NCBI RefSeq assembly: GCF_001642805.2
Contig: NZ_CP016948.1
Location: forward strand, 2,542,001-2,606,000
Origin: Serratia surfactantfaciens
GTDB taxonomy: Bacteria; Pseudomonadota; Gammaproteobacteria; Enterobacterales; Enterobacteriaceae
DNA length: 64,000 nucleotides
Direction of reading: 5' to 3'
Of this stretch, positions 39,083-46,906 are shown piece by piece; the first letter of the stretch is position 1, and each line of letters starts with the position of its first letter. The notes under the pieces are model-generated. The model worked only from the letters and a program-made list of their open reading frames with translations. It was not told the DNA's origin and did not search any database. Both the position numbers and the translations under genes were made by a program.

Positions 39083-39286
39083 ATGAAGCACAGCCATTAC
39101 ATACAGCAGGCTGAACATTTAGCCACCCCATTACCGCTCCCGATACATGAACGTCGCAGGTTTATAGCAGCGGAAATATCGGGTTCAGGCAGGCGTTCGC
39201 TACCGGTTCAGGAAGGGTATTGCCGGGACAGGGCATTATTTTCCGGGCGACGCTTATCGTTATATCAAAACTCGGCTGAAGTTTAA
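39083..39286 (+). CDS. Possible PapB-family fimbrial regulator, short
   Basis: This 67-residue ORF follows GGAG and lies 11 bases before a PapI-like gene. The segment IHERRRFIAAEISGSGRRS followed by EGYCRDRALFSGRRLSL aligns loosely with the PapB core (IHS..VI.A...YLV.G.SRKEVC..Y....GYFS..L.RL). It is shorter than PapB (about 100 residues), lacking part of the N-terminus. It may be a diverged or eroded regulator. Support is moderate. Confidence 0.42.
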   Translation: MKHSHYIQQAEHLATPLPLPIHERRRFIAAEISGSGRRSLPVQEGYCRDRALFSGRRLSLYQNSAEV

Positions 39287-39297
39287 GGGAGGCTGAC

Positions 39298-39561
39298 ATG
39301 ATAAAACGCACGTCAAAACAACAAGAATTACAAAACCTGCAGCAGCATTTATTAACGACGCTGCACCGTCTCTGCCCTTCGGCCAACGGCATGGCCCCGC
39401 CGCCGCCCGGTGAGTGGCCCACCACTCGTCAGCTGGCCGAGTCCAACGACATCACCATCTATCAGGCGCGCAACTTGCTGTTGAACCTGGCCGGCAGAGG
39501 TAAAGTGTTGGTCACGCCGGGGCCGGTCAACAAGTCGTTGCGCTGGTACCCTTCCCTCTGA
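39298..39561 (+). CDS. PapI/FaeA-like winged-helix fimbrial regulator
   Basis: This 87-residue protein matches the PapI/FaeA fold: WPTTRQLAESNDITIYQARN continues into LLLNLAGRGKVLVTPG and a final Trp (SLRWYPSL), like the T.EIA..L..T.YQAR..LL.LE..G.V pattern in PapI. PapI directs Lrp to Dam-protected sites for phase variation of pap. GGAGG precedes the ATG. It is divergent from the MR/P-like operon, its likely target. Confidence 0.72.
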   Translation: MIKRTSKQQELQNLQQHLLTTLHRLCPSANGMAPPPPGEWPTTRQLAESNDITIYQARNLLLNLAGRGKVLVTPGPVNKSLRWYPSL

Positions 39562-39617
39562 TACACGATTTCGCCTGCCGGCCGCTCAGGGCGCCGGCAG
39601 GCTGCGCGCAGGCAAGA

Positions 39618-41051
39618 TTAGCCGGCGTCCGTGCGCCGCACGCGCGGATATTTCCACAGCCAGCGCCCGCTGACCATGCGCCAGTAGAACAAGGCGCCGC
39701 GCACCGCCCAATCGAGGAACATCCCCAACCAGACGCCCACCACGCCCATGCCCAGCTCAATGCCCAGCACATAGCCGGCCACCACGCGGCAGCCCCACAT
39801 GCCGAGCATCGTCACCCACATGGCAAAGCGGGCATCGCGCGCGCCTTTCAGCCCGGCGGGCAATACCCAGGAGGCGGCCCAGATCGGCATAAAGGCGGCG
39901 TTTAGCCAGATCAGGGTTTTCACCACCGTTTTCACGTCATCCTGCGAGGTGTAAAACGCGGCGAACACCCCGGCCAGCGGCGCCGTGCCCCAAGCGATGG
40001 CGGTCAGCCCGAGGGTCGAAAGCCAGAAAATATGGCGCAGCTGCCGCTCCGCCTGACCTATCTCGCCTTTGCCGAGCCGCCGGCCGACGATGATGGTCGA
40101 GGCCGATCCCAGGGCGTTGCCCGGCAAGTTGATCAGTGAAGCGATGGAGAAGGCGATGAAGTTACCGGCGATCACGTTGGTGCCCATGCCGGCGACGAAC
40201 ATCTGCGTCAACAGCTTGCCGCCGTTGAACAACACCGATTCGACGCTGGCGGGAATGCCGATCCCCAGCACTTCCCACAGGATGCTCATTTTCAGCGGTG
40301 TGAAATAGCTTTTCAGCGTGATGTGCAGCGCCGGGTTAAAACCGATCGCCAGCACATAGAGGATGGCGATCGCGCCGATGTAGCGGGAAATCGTCAGCCC
40401 CAGCCCGGCGCCGACGAAGCCCAGACCGTGCCAACCCAGCATGCCGTAGATCAGGATGCTGCTGATGATGATATTGAGGATATTCATGCCGCCATTGATC
40501 AGCAGCGGGATCTTGGTGTTGCCCGCGCCGCGCAGCGCGCCGCTGCCGATCAGCGCAATCGCCGCCGCCGGGTAGCTCCACACCGTGGTTTGCAGGTAAG
40601 AGAGCGCCAACGCTTTCACTTCCGGCGAGGCCGCACCGGCGATCACATCGATGATCTGCTCGCCCGCCAGATGAATGCCCGCCGCCAGCAACAGCGCCAC
40701 GGCGGTCATCAGCACCAGCGACTGGCGCGCCGCGGCCCGCGCCCGCCGGCGATCGCGCTTGCCGAGGCTGAAGGCCACCACCACGGTAGTGCCGAGATCC
40801 ACCGCGGCAAAAAAGGCGATGATCACCATGTTGAAGCTGTCTGCCAGCCCCACCCCGGCCATCGCCTCTTTACCGAGCCAGCTCACCAGAAAGGTGCTCA
40901 GCACCCCCATCAGCAAAACACAGGCGTTTTCCAGAAAGATCGGCACCGCCAGCGGCGTGATCTCGCGCCAAAACAGTACGCGGTAACTTTTCCGTTTGGC
41001 ATACCAGGGCGTATTTTCCACGCGCTGACGCAGGGCGGCATACAGGTTCAA
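39618..41051 (-). CDS. yeeO: MATE-family efflux transporter (YeeO orthologue)
   Basis: This 477-residue protein with 12 membrane segments aligns along its length with E. coli YeeO (for example NTPWYAKRKSYRVLFWREIT, GVGLADSFNM and GWGVVGVWLGMF-like end). YeeO exports flavins and dipeptides in E. coli. The start is a TTG at 41,051; no in-frame ATG or GTG lies between it and the upstream stop, and it gives the orthologue length. Confidence 0.85.
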   Translation of the reverse strand: MNLYAALRQRVENTPWYAKRKSYRVLFWREITPLAVPIFLENACVLLMGVLSTFLVSWLGKEAMAGVGLADSFNMVIIAFFAAVDLGTTVVVAFSLGKRDRRRARAAARQSLVLMTAVALLLAAGIHLAGEQIIDVIAGAASPEVKALALSYLQTTVWSYPAAAIALIGSGALRGAGNTKIPLLINGGMNILNIIISSILIYGMLGWHGLGFVGAGLGLTISRYIGAIAILYVLAIGFNPALHITLKSYFTPLKMSILWEVLGIGIPASVESVLFNGGKLLTQMFVAGMGTNVIAGNFIAFSIASLINLPGNALGSASTIIVGRRLGKGEIGQAERQLRHIFWLSTLGLTAIAWGTAPLAGVFAAFYTSQDDVKTVVKTLIWLNAAFMPIWAASWVLPAGLKGARDARFAMWVTMLGMWGCRVVAGYVLGIELGMGVVGVWLGMFLDWAVRGALFYWRMVSGRWLWKYPRVRRTDAG

Positions 41052-41077
41052 GATGGGCTCGATGGGTAAAAGTGAAA

Positions 41078-41094
41078 CATCATTTCAAATGATG
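41078..41094. promoter_or_regulatory. Palindromic operator-like site before yeeO
   Basis: CATCATTT-C-AAATGATG is a perfect 8+1+8 palindrome 27 bases upstream of the yeeO start. Its short symmetric form suggests a dimeric regulator site rather than a terminator. The regulator is unknown. Confidence 0.4.
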
Positions 41095-41165
41095 AGCGAT
41101 AAATCGTTATCCTGCAAAGAATTTTTGGGCGCCCATGACGAGCGCCCGAAAGGGGGACGGCAACG

Positions 41166-41564
41166 CTACTCCATGTAGTCTTCCTGATCGGCCTGCGCCG
41201 CCGCGATAAAGCGCGCCGTGCTGCGGCTGAGCGCGGCGCATTTTTCCGTCAGCAGTTGATTATCCTGTTGCAGGGTCAGGTAACGCGCCTGAGTGAGCGC
41301 CGGTAACTGCCGATACCCGGCCGCATGCGTATCCCAGCCGCGATGCTGCGCCGCACGCATCGCGGTGCGCTGCAGTTTCACGTCGTCCGGCACCTCGCTG
41401 CGCCCGCAGTCCACACGCAGAAAGTGCCCGCCGGCGAGCATCGATGCGATATGATCCAACTGCGCCTGCAGCGGCGGCGCCGGCTTATGCGCCGTCTGCT
41501 GGCAACCCGCAAGCAGCAGCAACGCCACCGCGCCGCAAAGAGAAGTGCGAAACAGAGTAGACAT
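41166..41564 (-). CDS. Type II secretion pilotin lipoprotein (GspS/PulS/OutS-like)
   Basis: This 132-residue lipoprotein has a lipobox LLLLAGC (Cys21) and a mature domain with the PulS/OutS signature: QLDHIASMLAGGHFLRVDC, RSEVPDD, AAQHRGWD and a late EKC giving the Cys pair. Pilotins carry the T2SS secretin to the outer membrane. No other gsp gene is in the window. The ATG follows GGGGG; a longer frame extends into the next gene. Confidence 0.72.
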   Translation of the reverse strand: MSTLFRTSLCGAVALLLLAGCQQTAHKPAPPLQAQLDHIASMLAGGHFLRVDCGRSEVPDDVKLQRTAMRAAQHRGWDTHAAGYRQLPALTQARYLTLQQDNQLLTEKCAALSRSTARFIAAAQADQEDYME

Positions 41565-41641
41565 GAAAGCCCCCGGAAAAGCGGTAGATGATGTGATGAT
41601 CTTAGGCGAGCAGATGCCGGGCGGCAAGGCGAGCGGCACGC

Positions 41642-41842
41642 TCAGCGCCGACCGTTGCTGACCTTGGTGGCGCGGGCGGGGTTGCCGGCAACGAATTCCA
41701 GCGTGGGGGAATAGTAAAACGGCAGCCAGGCGTTATAGCCGCTCTCCCACTCCCATTTGACCGGGCAGGGCCACAGCATGTCTTCATGCAGGATGTAATA
41801 GATCCACCGCCCGGGCGGACGGCGCGGTTTACGCATTTTCAT
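41642..41842 (-). CDS. Small hypothetical protein, 66 residues
   Basis: The ORF is rich in aromatic residues (WIYYILHEDMLWPCPVKWEW, then LPFYYSPTLEFVAG), with a basic N-terminus (MKMRKPRRPPGR). I do not recognise it. Its ribosome site is weak. Composition argues against a random frame. It lies between the exporter ABC gene and the pilotin gene on the same strand; a link to either is not shown. Confidence 0.5.
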   Translation of the reverse strand: MKMRKPRRPPGRWIYYILHEDMLWPCPVKWEWESGYNAWLPFYYSPTLEFVAGNPARATKVSNGRR

Positions 41843-41937
41843 AACGGATACAACGGCCTGATGGCGTGCGATAAGATCAACTGCTGCATTTTACCGCGAT
41901 TTCGGCCGCGGGGACAGCCTGCGTTGCCCTGCGTAGG

Positions 41938-44070
41938 TCAGCCGTTGCTCGCCGGGTCACCGCTCGCCGCCCCCAGCACCACTACCCTATCTGCCGAGTC
42001 GATCGTCGACTTTCTGTGGGCGACAATCACGCGCGTGATATTCAATGAAGATATCGCCCGGTTGATTGCCAATTCATTCTCAACGTCCAGATGGCTGGTC
42101 GCTTCATCCATAAACAGCACGCTCGGCCGCCGGTAGAGCGCACGCGCAATAAACAAGCGTTGTTTTTGCCCGCCGGAGATGCCGTTCCCCAACTCGCCAA
42201 TCAGGGTTTCGTAGCCCATCGGCATCTGCATGATTTCATCGTGAATGTTGCTGTGCACCGCACAAGCGACAATCAACGCCTTATCGGCATTGACCTCGAA
42301 ACCGCTGATGTTTTCCGCGATGGAGCCGGAGAACAGCCGGTCGTCCTGCAGCACGCAGGCGATCGCATTACGGTAGTTATTCACCCCCACTTTATGGATA
42401 TCCATAGAGTCGGCCAATATTTGGCCTGAGGTCGGGCTGAGCAAGCCGCACATCACCTTCAGCAACGTGGTCTTCCCGGCGCCGGAGACCCCCACCACGG
42501 CCACGCTTTCACCGGCCGCAATGCACATGTCCAGATCTTTAAATATCGGCCGGGACAGCGCGTCATATTGATAGGTGAGGTTTTTAACCTCGACGGCAAC
42601 GCCCTTGCCCGGTTGAAATATCTGCCGCGGCGCGGATTCCGGCTCCGCATCGGTAAACACAATGTCGGATATCCTCTCATTATGCAGCGACAGCATGCGC
42701 AGCCCGATCGCCAGATCGATCAGGTTGGAAGCCCGCTGCGAGAACTGGCCGCGGTAGGCGTTGAACGCCATAAACATGCCGAGCGTCATCGAGTTGTCGA
42801 TGACCATCATGGCACCGAGCCAAAGTATCGCCACCTGATCGAGCGTGGTGATGAAGGTGTTGATCCCGCCGAACATCATATTGAATCGGGTGATTTTGAT
42901 ATTGGTATTGGCCGCATCGACGTTCAAATTGAGCCAATAGCTGGAGCGCGTGTCCTTGATGCCGAGCGCTTTGACCGTAGAGACGCCGTACAGCGTCTCC
43001 ATGAAATGGGAATTGGCCTTGGCCGCCTTGACGATTTGTTCTTCCGAGAATTGGCGGTAGGTTCGGTAAGTCATCATCCTGATGAGGATATAGACCAAGG
43101 TGAAGCCTGACACAACCCAGACCAGCCATCCGCCGTAGACCATCATCATCACGAACAGGCCAACCGTCATGATGCCGTCGATGATCCCGCTGACGATATT
43201 ATTGGTAAAGGTGGTTCTGATCGCATCCAACGAGGAAAATCGCGATTGAATATCCCCCAGGTGCCGTTTCTCGAAAAAATCCAGCGGCAGCTTTAACAGA
43301 TGCTCGAACAGCGTTGTCTTCCACTGAATGTCGGTCAGCGTCCCCAGTACGATGGAAATCCAGGCTCTGGCAATACTGACCACGGCGCGAAACAGGGTGA
43401 AGAAGATCAGCCCCAAACAAATGACCGTCAGCAAACTGTAGTCGTGCGCCTGAATGACATGGTCGGTCACCAGTTGGGTCCCCACGGGCAGCAGCAGGTT
43501 GACCGACTCAATGACGATAGATAACGCAAAAATCTTGAGCAGCGTCCCCGGCAGCCCCTCGATGTTTTTCATCAAATCCAGCAGGCGCAAGCGGGTCTTT
43601 AGCGTCTCTTTCTGAAACGCCCTGTCGGGCCACAGCTCCAGCGCAATGCCGGTAAAATGATTCGACATCTCTTGCAGGCCGATCACTCTGCGCCCGAAGG
43701 CGGGATCGTGGATCACAAAGCTGGCGCGGCGAACCTTCACCAGCACCACGAAATGGTTCATGTTCCAATGCAATACGCAGGGCGTTTTCAACTGGTTGAC
43801 TTCATCGATGTCCAATGACAGCGCGCGCGTCTTGAGCTGAATCTGCGAGGCGATTTGTGAAATGGTACCCAGGGTCGCGCCTTGGGTGGAGATGCCGAAT
43901 CGCTGCCGCAGGCTCAGCATGTCCACATTAAACCCGTAATAGGATGAAATCATGGCGAGGCACGCCAGGCCGCATTCAGATGACTCCGACTGCAAGATGC
44001 TCGGCACCCGTTTGCGCAGAGAGAAGATTAACTTCTCGTTGATCCGTTCAAAGAGATTATGATCCTTCAT
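41938..44070 (-). CDS. C39-peptidase ABC exporter for double-Gly-type microcins (CvaB-like)
   Basis: This 710-residue inner-membrane protein both removes leaders and exports peptides. The N-terminal C39 cysteine peptidase has its triad Cys33 (SSECGLACLAM), His106 (HWNMNHFVVL) and Asp122 (VIHDPAFGRRV). Then follow six membrane segments (about 160-440) and an ATPase domain: Walker A GVSGAGKTT near 527, signature ISGGQKQRL near 633 and Walker B VLFMDEATSH. It overlaps the HlyD-like partner gene by 14 bases. The microcin-like precursor at 45,427 lies just upstream of that partner, so this is its probable exporter. TolC would complete the channel. Confidence 0.92.
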   Translation of the reverse strand: MKDHNLFERINEKLIFSLRKRVPSILQSESSECGLACLAMISSYYGFNVDMLSLRQRFGISTQGATLGTISQIASQIQLKTRALSLDIDEVNQLKTPCVLHWNMNHFVVLVKVRRASFVIHDPAFGRRVIGLQEMSNHFTGIALELWPDRAFQKETLKTRLRLLDLMKNIEGLPGTLLKIFALSIVIESVNLLLPVGTQLVTDHVIQAHDYSLLTVICLGLIFFTLFRAVVSIARAWISIVLGTLTDIQWKTTLFEHLLKLPLDFFEKRHLGDIQSRFSSLDAIRTTFTNNIVSGIIDGIMTVGLFVMMMVYGGWLVWVVSGFTLVYILIRMMTYRTYRQFSEEQIVKAAKANSHFMETLYGVSTVKALGIKDTRSSYWLNLNVDAANTNIKITRFNMMFGGINTFITTLDQVAILWLGAMMVIDNSMTLGMFMAFNAYRGQFSQRASNLIDLAIGLRMLSLHNERISDIVFTDAEPESAPRQIFQPGKGVAVEVKNLTYQYDALSRPIFKDLDMCIAAGESVAVVGVSGAGKTTLLKVMCGLLSPTSGQILADSMDIHKVGVNNYRNAIACVLQDDRLFSGSIAENISGFEVNADKALIVACAVHSNIHDEIMQMPMGYETLIGELGNGISGGQKQRLFIARALYRRPSVLFMDEATSHLDVENELAINRAISSLNITRVIVAHRKSTIDSADRVVVLGAASGDPASNG

Positions 44071-45352
44071 CGACTCTCCCCACCACGCTGTTTTTTATGT
44101 CATACAAAGGCGCTACCGCCCATTGATAAAGCGGTTTCTTATCCAGAAAGACAATCACTCTGGCCTGCAGCCCGCTGCTGATTTCCAGATATTTTCCTTT
44201 GTCGCTGAATTGCGTATCGCTAATGGACGCCAACACTTTGTAGTAGGCGTTCCTCTCCCTTTTATTGCCGCTGCTGTATTCCGACATCTCCTGCGGCGAA
44301 GCCGGAACAGAGGAGATCGACTCAATTCGCCCCGGGAACTGACCGAATTTGTCCGAGGGAAAAGCTTCGTAGCGAATGTTGATGCCATCGCCGATTTTTA
44401 CGTAGGGCAAACTGTTATTCGGCAGCCACAACACCAGGTAATATTTGATGTTTTCAATCGGCTTGATCTGCGCCAGGCTGCTGCCGCTCTCGACCACCTG
44501 CCCGGCGGTCACGCTCAGAGACTCGATTTTCCCTTTCAGGGGCGCTTTGATGATCACCTGGTCGCCAGCATTGGATTCCGCCAATTGACGTTGCAATTCG
44601 CTGCGTTGCGATTCGCTTTGCGAAATTTGATTGTCGTAATCGGCGGCGCGAATAAGCAGATCGCTGCGCAACTGCGACAGCTGGATATTCTGCTGAATCT
44701 TTTGGCTGTTGAGCGCCTGATAGGAGCTCTGCTGTTGCTGAAAGAGCGAACGCTGATAGTTCAACTGATCCTTGGTAATCAATCCTTTGGTCAGGTAATG
44801 CTCATAGTTTTTTAAACTCTCCCTCATTTTTTCCATGCCGTCTCGGGCATTGAGATTAAGTTTTTCCGTTTCTTTATACGCTAACTCATAGCTATTGATC
44901 TGTTTTCTCAGGTTATCCAGCATGGCGTCTTTGTTTTTATTCAGCTTGCTGATAATCGAATCCAGATTGCCAATCTGTTTGTTGATTTCACTGGCGGCGA
45001 TATGGCTGACATTGCCTGAGGCCGTGCTGCGCGACACATCAATGACGTATAGCGGTTCGTCTTTTTCCACCACATCACCGGCCTGATGAAAAGATCGATT
45101 CACGTAGCCATATTGAGAGGAGAAAACGTTGGTCGAATGCGGAATGCTGATCACCTCGCCCTCGACATCGACCCTGCGCGTATACTCACAGAAATAGAGC
45201 GCGCCCGCTAAAATAAGAATAAAAATAAAGCACGTAACGGCAATCACATAGCTCGACGCACCGGAAATTAACAGCGCTCTGCCGGTCCATCTTTGACGTT
45301 GATAATTAACCGCCTCCTGGCGGAAAATATTTCTGCTCTTATTTTCACTCAT
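44057..45352 (-). CDS. HlyD-family membrane fusion protein (CvaA-like)
   Basis: This 431-residue adaptor has one N-terminal membrane anchor (about 27-52, IAVTCFIFILILAGALYF), lipoyl/beta-barrel halves (RVDVEGEVISIP and VIIKAPLKGKIESLSVTAGQ) and a central coiled coil (about 110-250). It joins the ABC exporter to an outer-membrane channel. It precedes and overlaps the exporter gene and follows the microcin-like gene, separated by a hairpin. Confidence 0.9.
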   Translation of the reverse strand: MSENKSRNIFRQEAVNYQRQRWTGRALLISGASSYVIAVTCFIFILILAGALYFCEYTRRVDVEGEVISIPHSTNVFSSQYGYVNRSFHQAGDVVEKDEPLYVIDVSRSTASGNVSHIAASEINKQIGNLDSIISKLNKNKDAMLDNLRKQINSYELAYKETEKLNLNARDGMEKMRESLKNYEHYLTKGLITKDQLNYQRSLFQQQQSSYQALNSQKIQQNIQLSQLRSDLLIRAADYDNQISQSESQRSELQRQLAESNAGDQVIIKAPLKGKIESLSVTAGQVVESGSSLAQIKPIENIKYYLVLWLPNNSLPYVKIGDGINIRYEAFPSDKFGQFPGRIESISSVPASPQEMSEYSSGNKRERNAYYKVLASISDTQFSDKGKYLEISSGLQARVIVFLDKKPLYQWAVAPLYDIKNSVVGRVDEGS

Positions 45353-45385
45353 AGGAAGAGCCTGCGCATGCCTGACCGAGAGACA

Positions 45386-45407
45386 GCCGCAGCGAAAATG
45401 CTGCGGC
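45386..45407 (-). terminator. Hairpin between the microcin-like gene and its exporter genes
   Basis: An 8-bp stem GCCGCAGC/GCTGCGGC with a 6-base loop follows the precursor gene. It has no U-run. It would allow partial read-through, producing much more precursor mRNA than exporter mRNA. Confidence 0.5.
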
Positions 45408-45426
45408 CTTGGACAACGATATTGAT

Positions 45427-45786
45427 TTAGCTGATGGTGCCGTTAATCAGCCCATCGAGGCCTTTTTTGGAGTATTCCAGGGTGGTATCCCAGCCGATAA
45501 CGGCGGCGGCTACGCCGCTGGCTACCCCGCCCAGGATGCCGCCGGCCACCATGCCGACGCCCTGGCCAATGGAACCGACGCCCAGCAGGCCGCCGCCGTC
45601 ACCGCCGTGCTTACCGCCGATAACGGCGCCCGCCATGCTGCCGACGGAGGCGCCCAAAGCGACCGACGAAACGGCTTCCGCGGCATTCGCGACGGCGCTG
45701 CCAATCAGGCCGGCCAGTCCATTGCTCATATCCCAGGAGTAGGCGCCTGACACTTCATTCATTTCGATAACAGACAGTTCTTTCAT
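45427..45786 (-). CDS. Microcin-like precursor peptide 1, 119 residues
   Basis: The ORF begins with the leader MKELSVIEMNEVSGA, matching the double-Gly-type leader pattern of class II microcins (compare SGA and SGG endings of microcins H47 and V). The predicted 104-residue core is rich in Gly and Ala with many GxxxG pairs, a central GGKHGGDGGG spacer and hydrophobic flanks, and no Cys. GGAG precedes the ATG. It lies directly upstream of HlyD and C39 exporter genes. It lacks the Ser-rich tail of siderophore microcins. An antibacterial role is inferred. Confidence 0.82.
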   Translation of the reverse strand: MKELSVIEMNEVSGAYSWDMSNGLAGLIGSAVANAAEAVSSVALGASVGSMAGAVIGGKHGGDGGGLLGVGSIGQGVGMVAGGILGGVASGVAAAVIGWDTTLEYSKKGLDGLINGTIS

Positions 45787-45921
45787 AGGTTAATCTCCAT
45801 ATTTAAACGGACAAACACCGCCATACATGCGTGTTGTCATTGCATTGGCATCGGCCTGCAGCGCCGGATGCCACCAATAATGTCGCGGGAAAAAACGACA
45901 TTATATTTTGATGAGGCTCCC

Positions 45922-46863
45922 TTAATTCTGCGTAATCGTGAATGTCATCACCGCATCGGCCTGTCCGGGGCTAATGTCTCCCGTTTGCTTATATCGCGCC
46001 ATTAAGGGAATTCTGATCTCTTTTTCTGCAGCGGTGTGATAGTTAATCGGCCGGGAAAAAGCGATCGGATTACGGTTCTCGTCCAAGACTTCTACAGCAA
46101 CGCCCTTTGCCGCATCGGAGCCGTCGGCAATATCGATCATGCCTACGCCCGGAGAACTTCCCGCCGCTTCAAACGTCACCTGCACCGGAATATTGTCTTC
46201 CTGGCATTGCAAGACCACGAAGAAGTTGCGTTCCGAAGAAACCGCGCTGCTGCCGACCCCGTTAAACTCGCTGCGTTTTGGGCTGCCTAAATTCACCGTC
46301 TGATTTTTATAATTCAAATCAACCAGGCAACTTTTCTGAATGACCTTCATGCCGGAAATGCTCAAATCCAATACCGAGGTCGAGTCCAGATAATATCTGG
46401 CGATAATCTTCCCCCCCATATCGCCGCCGGTTTTTATCGGGCCGGTTTTGATGAACGTCAGCCTGACATCGTTGCGGTTGATCCACGGCGTCAGCAGATT
46501 GGGCGAAATCGCCGTATTGAAAGGCACGTTCTTATTGCTCTGCCACAGGTCTGAAATCGTCACCCCTACGCCGTCAATGCCCGTTTCAAACACGCCGGGC
46601 AGCGCACTCGGCGTCAGCGGCGACATGGAGCGATAGGCGACCGAGCCCGAACAAAGAAAAGAAAACGTGGTGCCACTGATACTGTTTTCCGTACGAACAG
46701 CCAACTGCTCGCCGATTTCAATACGCGGATCCACGGCCAGGGTCAGCAACCCCATGCGGATGGTTTTTGCATTTGTGCTACAGGTGCCGGCATAGGCCAA
46801 CGTCGTTAGCGTTGCCAGCCACAGCAGGGCGCCGTAACGGAATATCCTGAGAAAAACGTTCAT
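45922..46863 (-). CDS. Fimbrial tip adhesin of the second fimbrial operon
   Basis: This 313-residue two-domain protein has a signal peptide (after LAYAG region), an N-terminal lectin-like region and a C-terminal pilin domain (KSCLVDLNYKNQTVNLGSP and VLQCQEDN, ending AVMTFTITQN). It follows the usher gene by 43 bases. The ATG at 46,863 is used instead of the GTG 12 bases earlier because of spacing from GAGAG. Binding partner unknown. Confidence 0.78.
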   Translation of the reverse strand: MNVFLRIFRYGALLWLATLTTLAYAGTCSTNAKTIRMGLLTLAVDPRIEIGEQLAVRTENSISGTTFSFLCSGSVAYRSMSPLTPSALPGVFETGIDGVGVTISDLWQSNKNVPFNTAISPNLLTPWINRNDVRLTFIKTGPIKTGGDMGGKIIARYYLDSTSVLDLSISGMKVIQKSCLVDLNYKNQTVNLGSPKRSEFNGVGSSAVSSERNFFVVLQCQEDNIPVQVTFEAAGSSPGVGMIDIADGSDAAKGVAVEVLDENRNPIAFSRPINYHTAAEKEIRIPLMARYKQTGDISPGQADAVMTFTITQN

Positions 46864-46906
46864 TTTCACTCTCACTTAACAAGTCATGATGGATACCGAG
46901 CGAGAC

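Noticed and set aside
45427..45786. Siderophore-type (class IIb) microcin
   Set aside because: No Ser/Gly-rich C-terminal tail and no MceCDIJ-like modification genes nearby.
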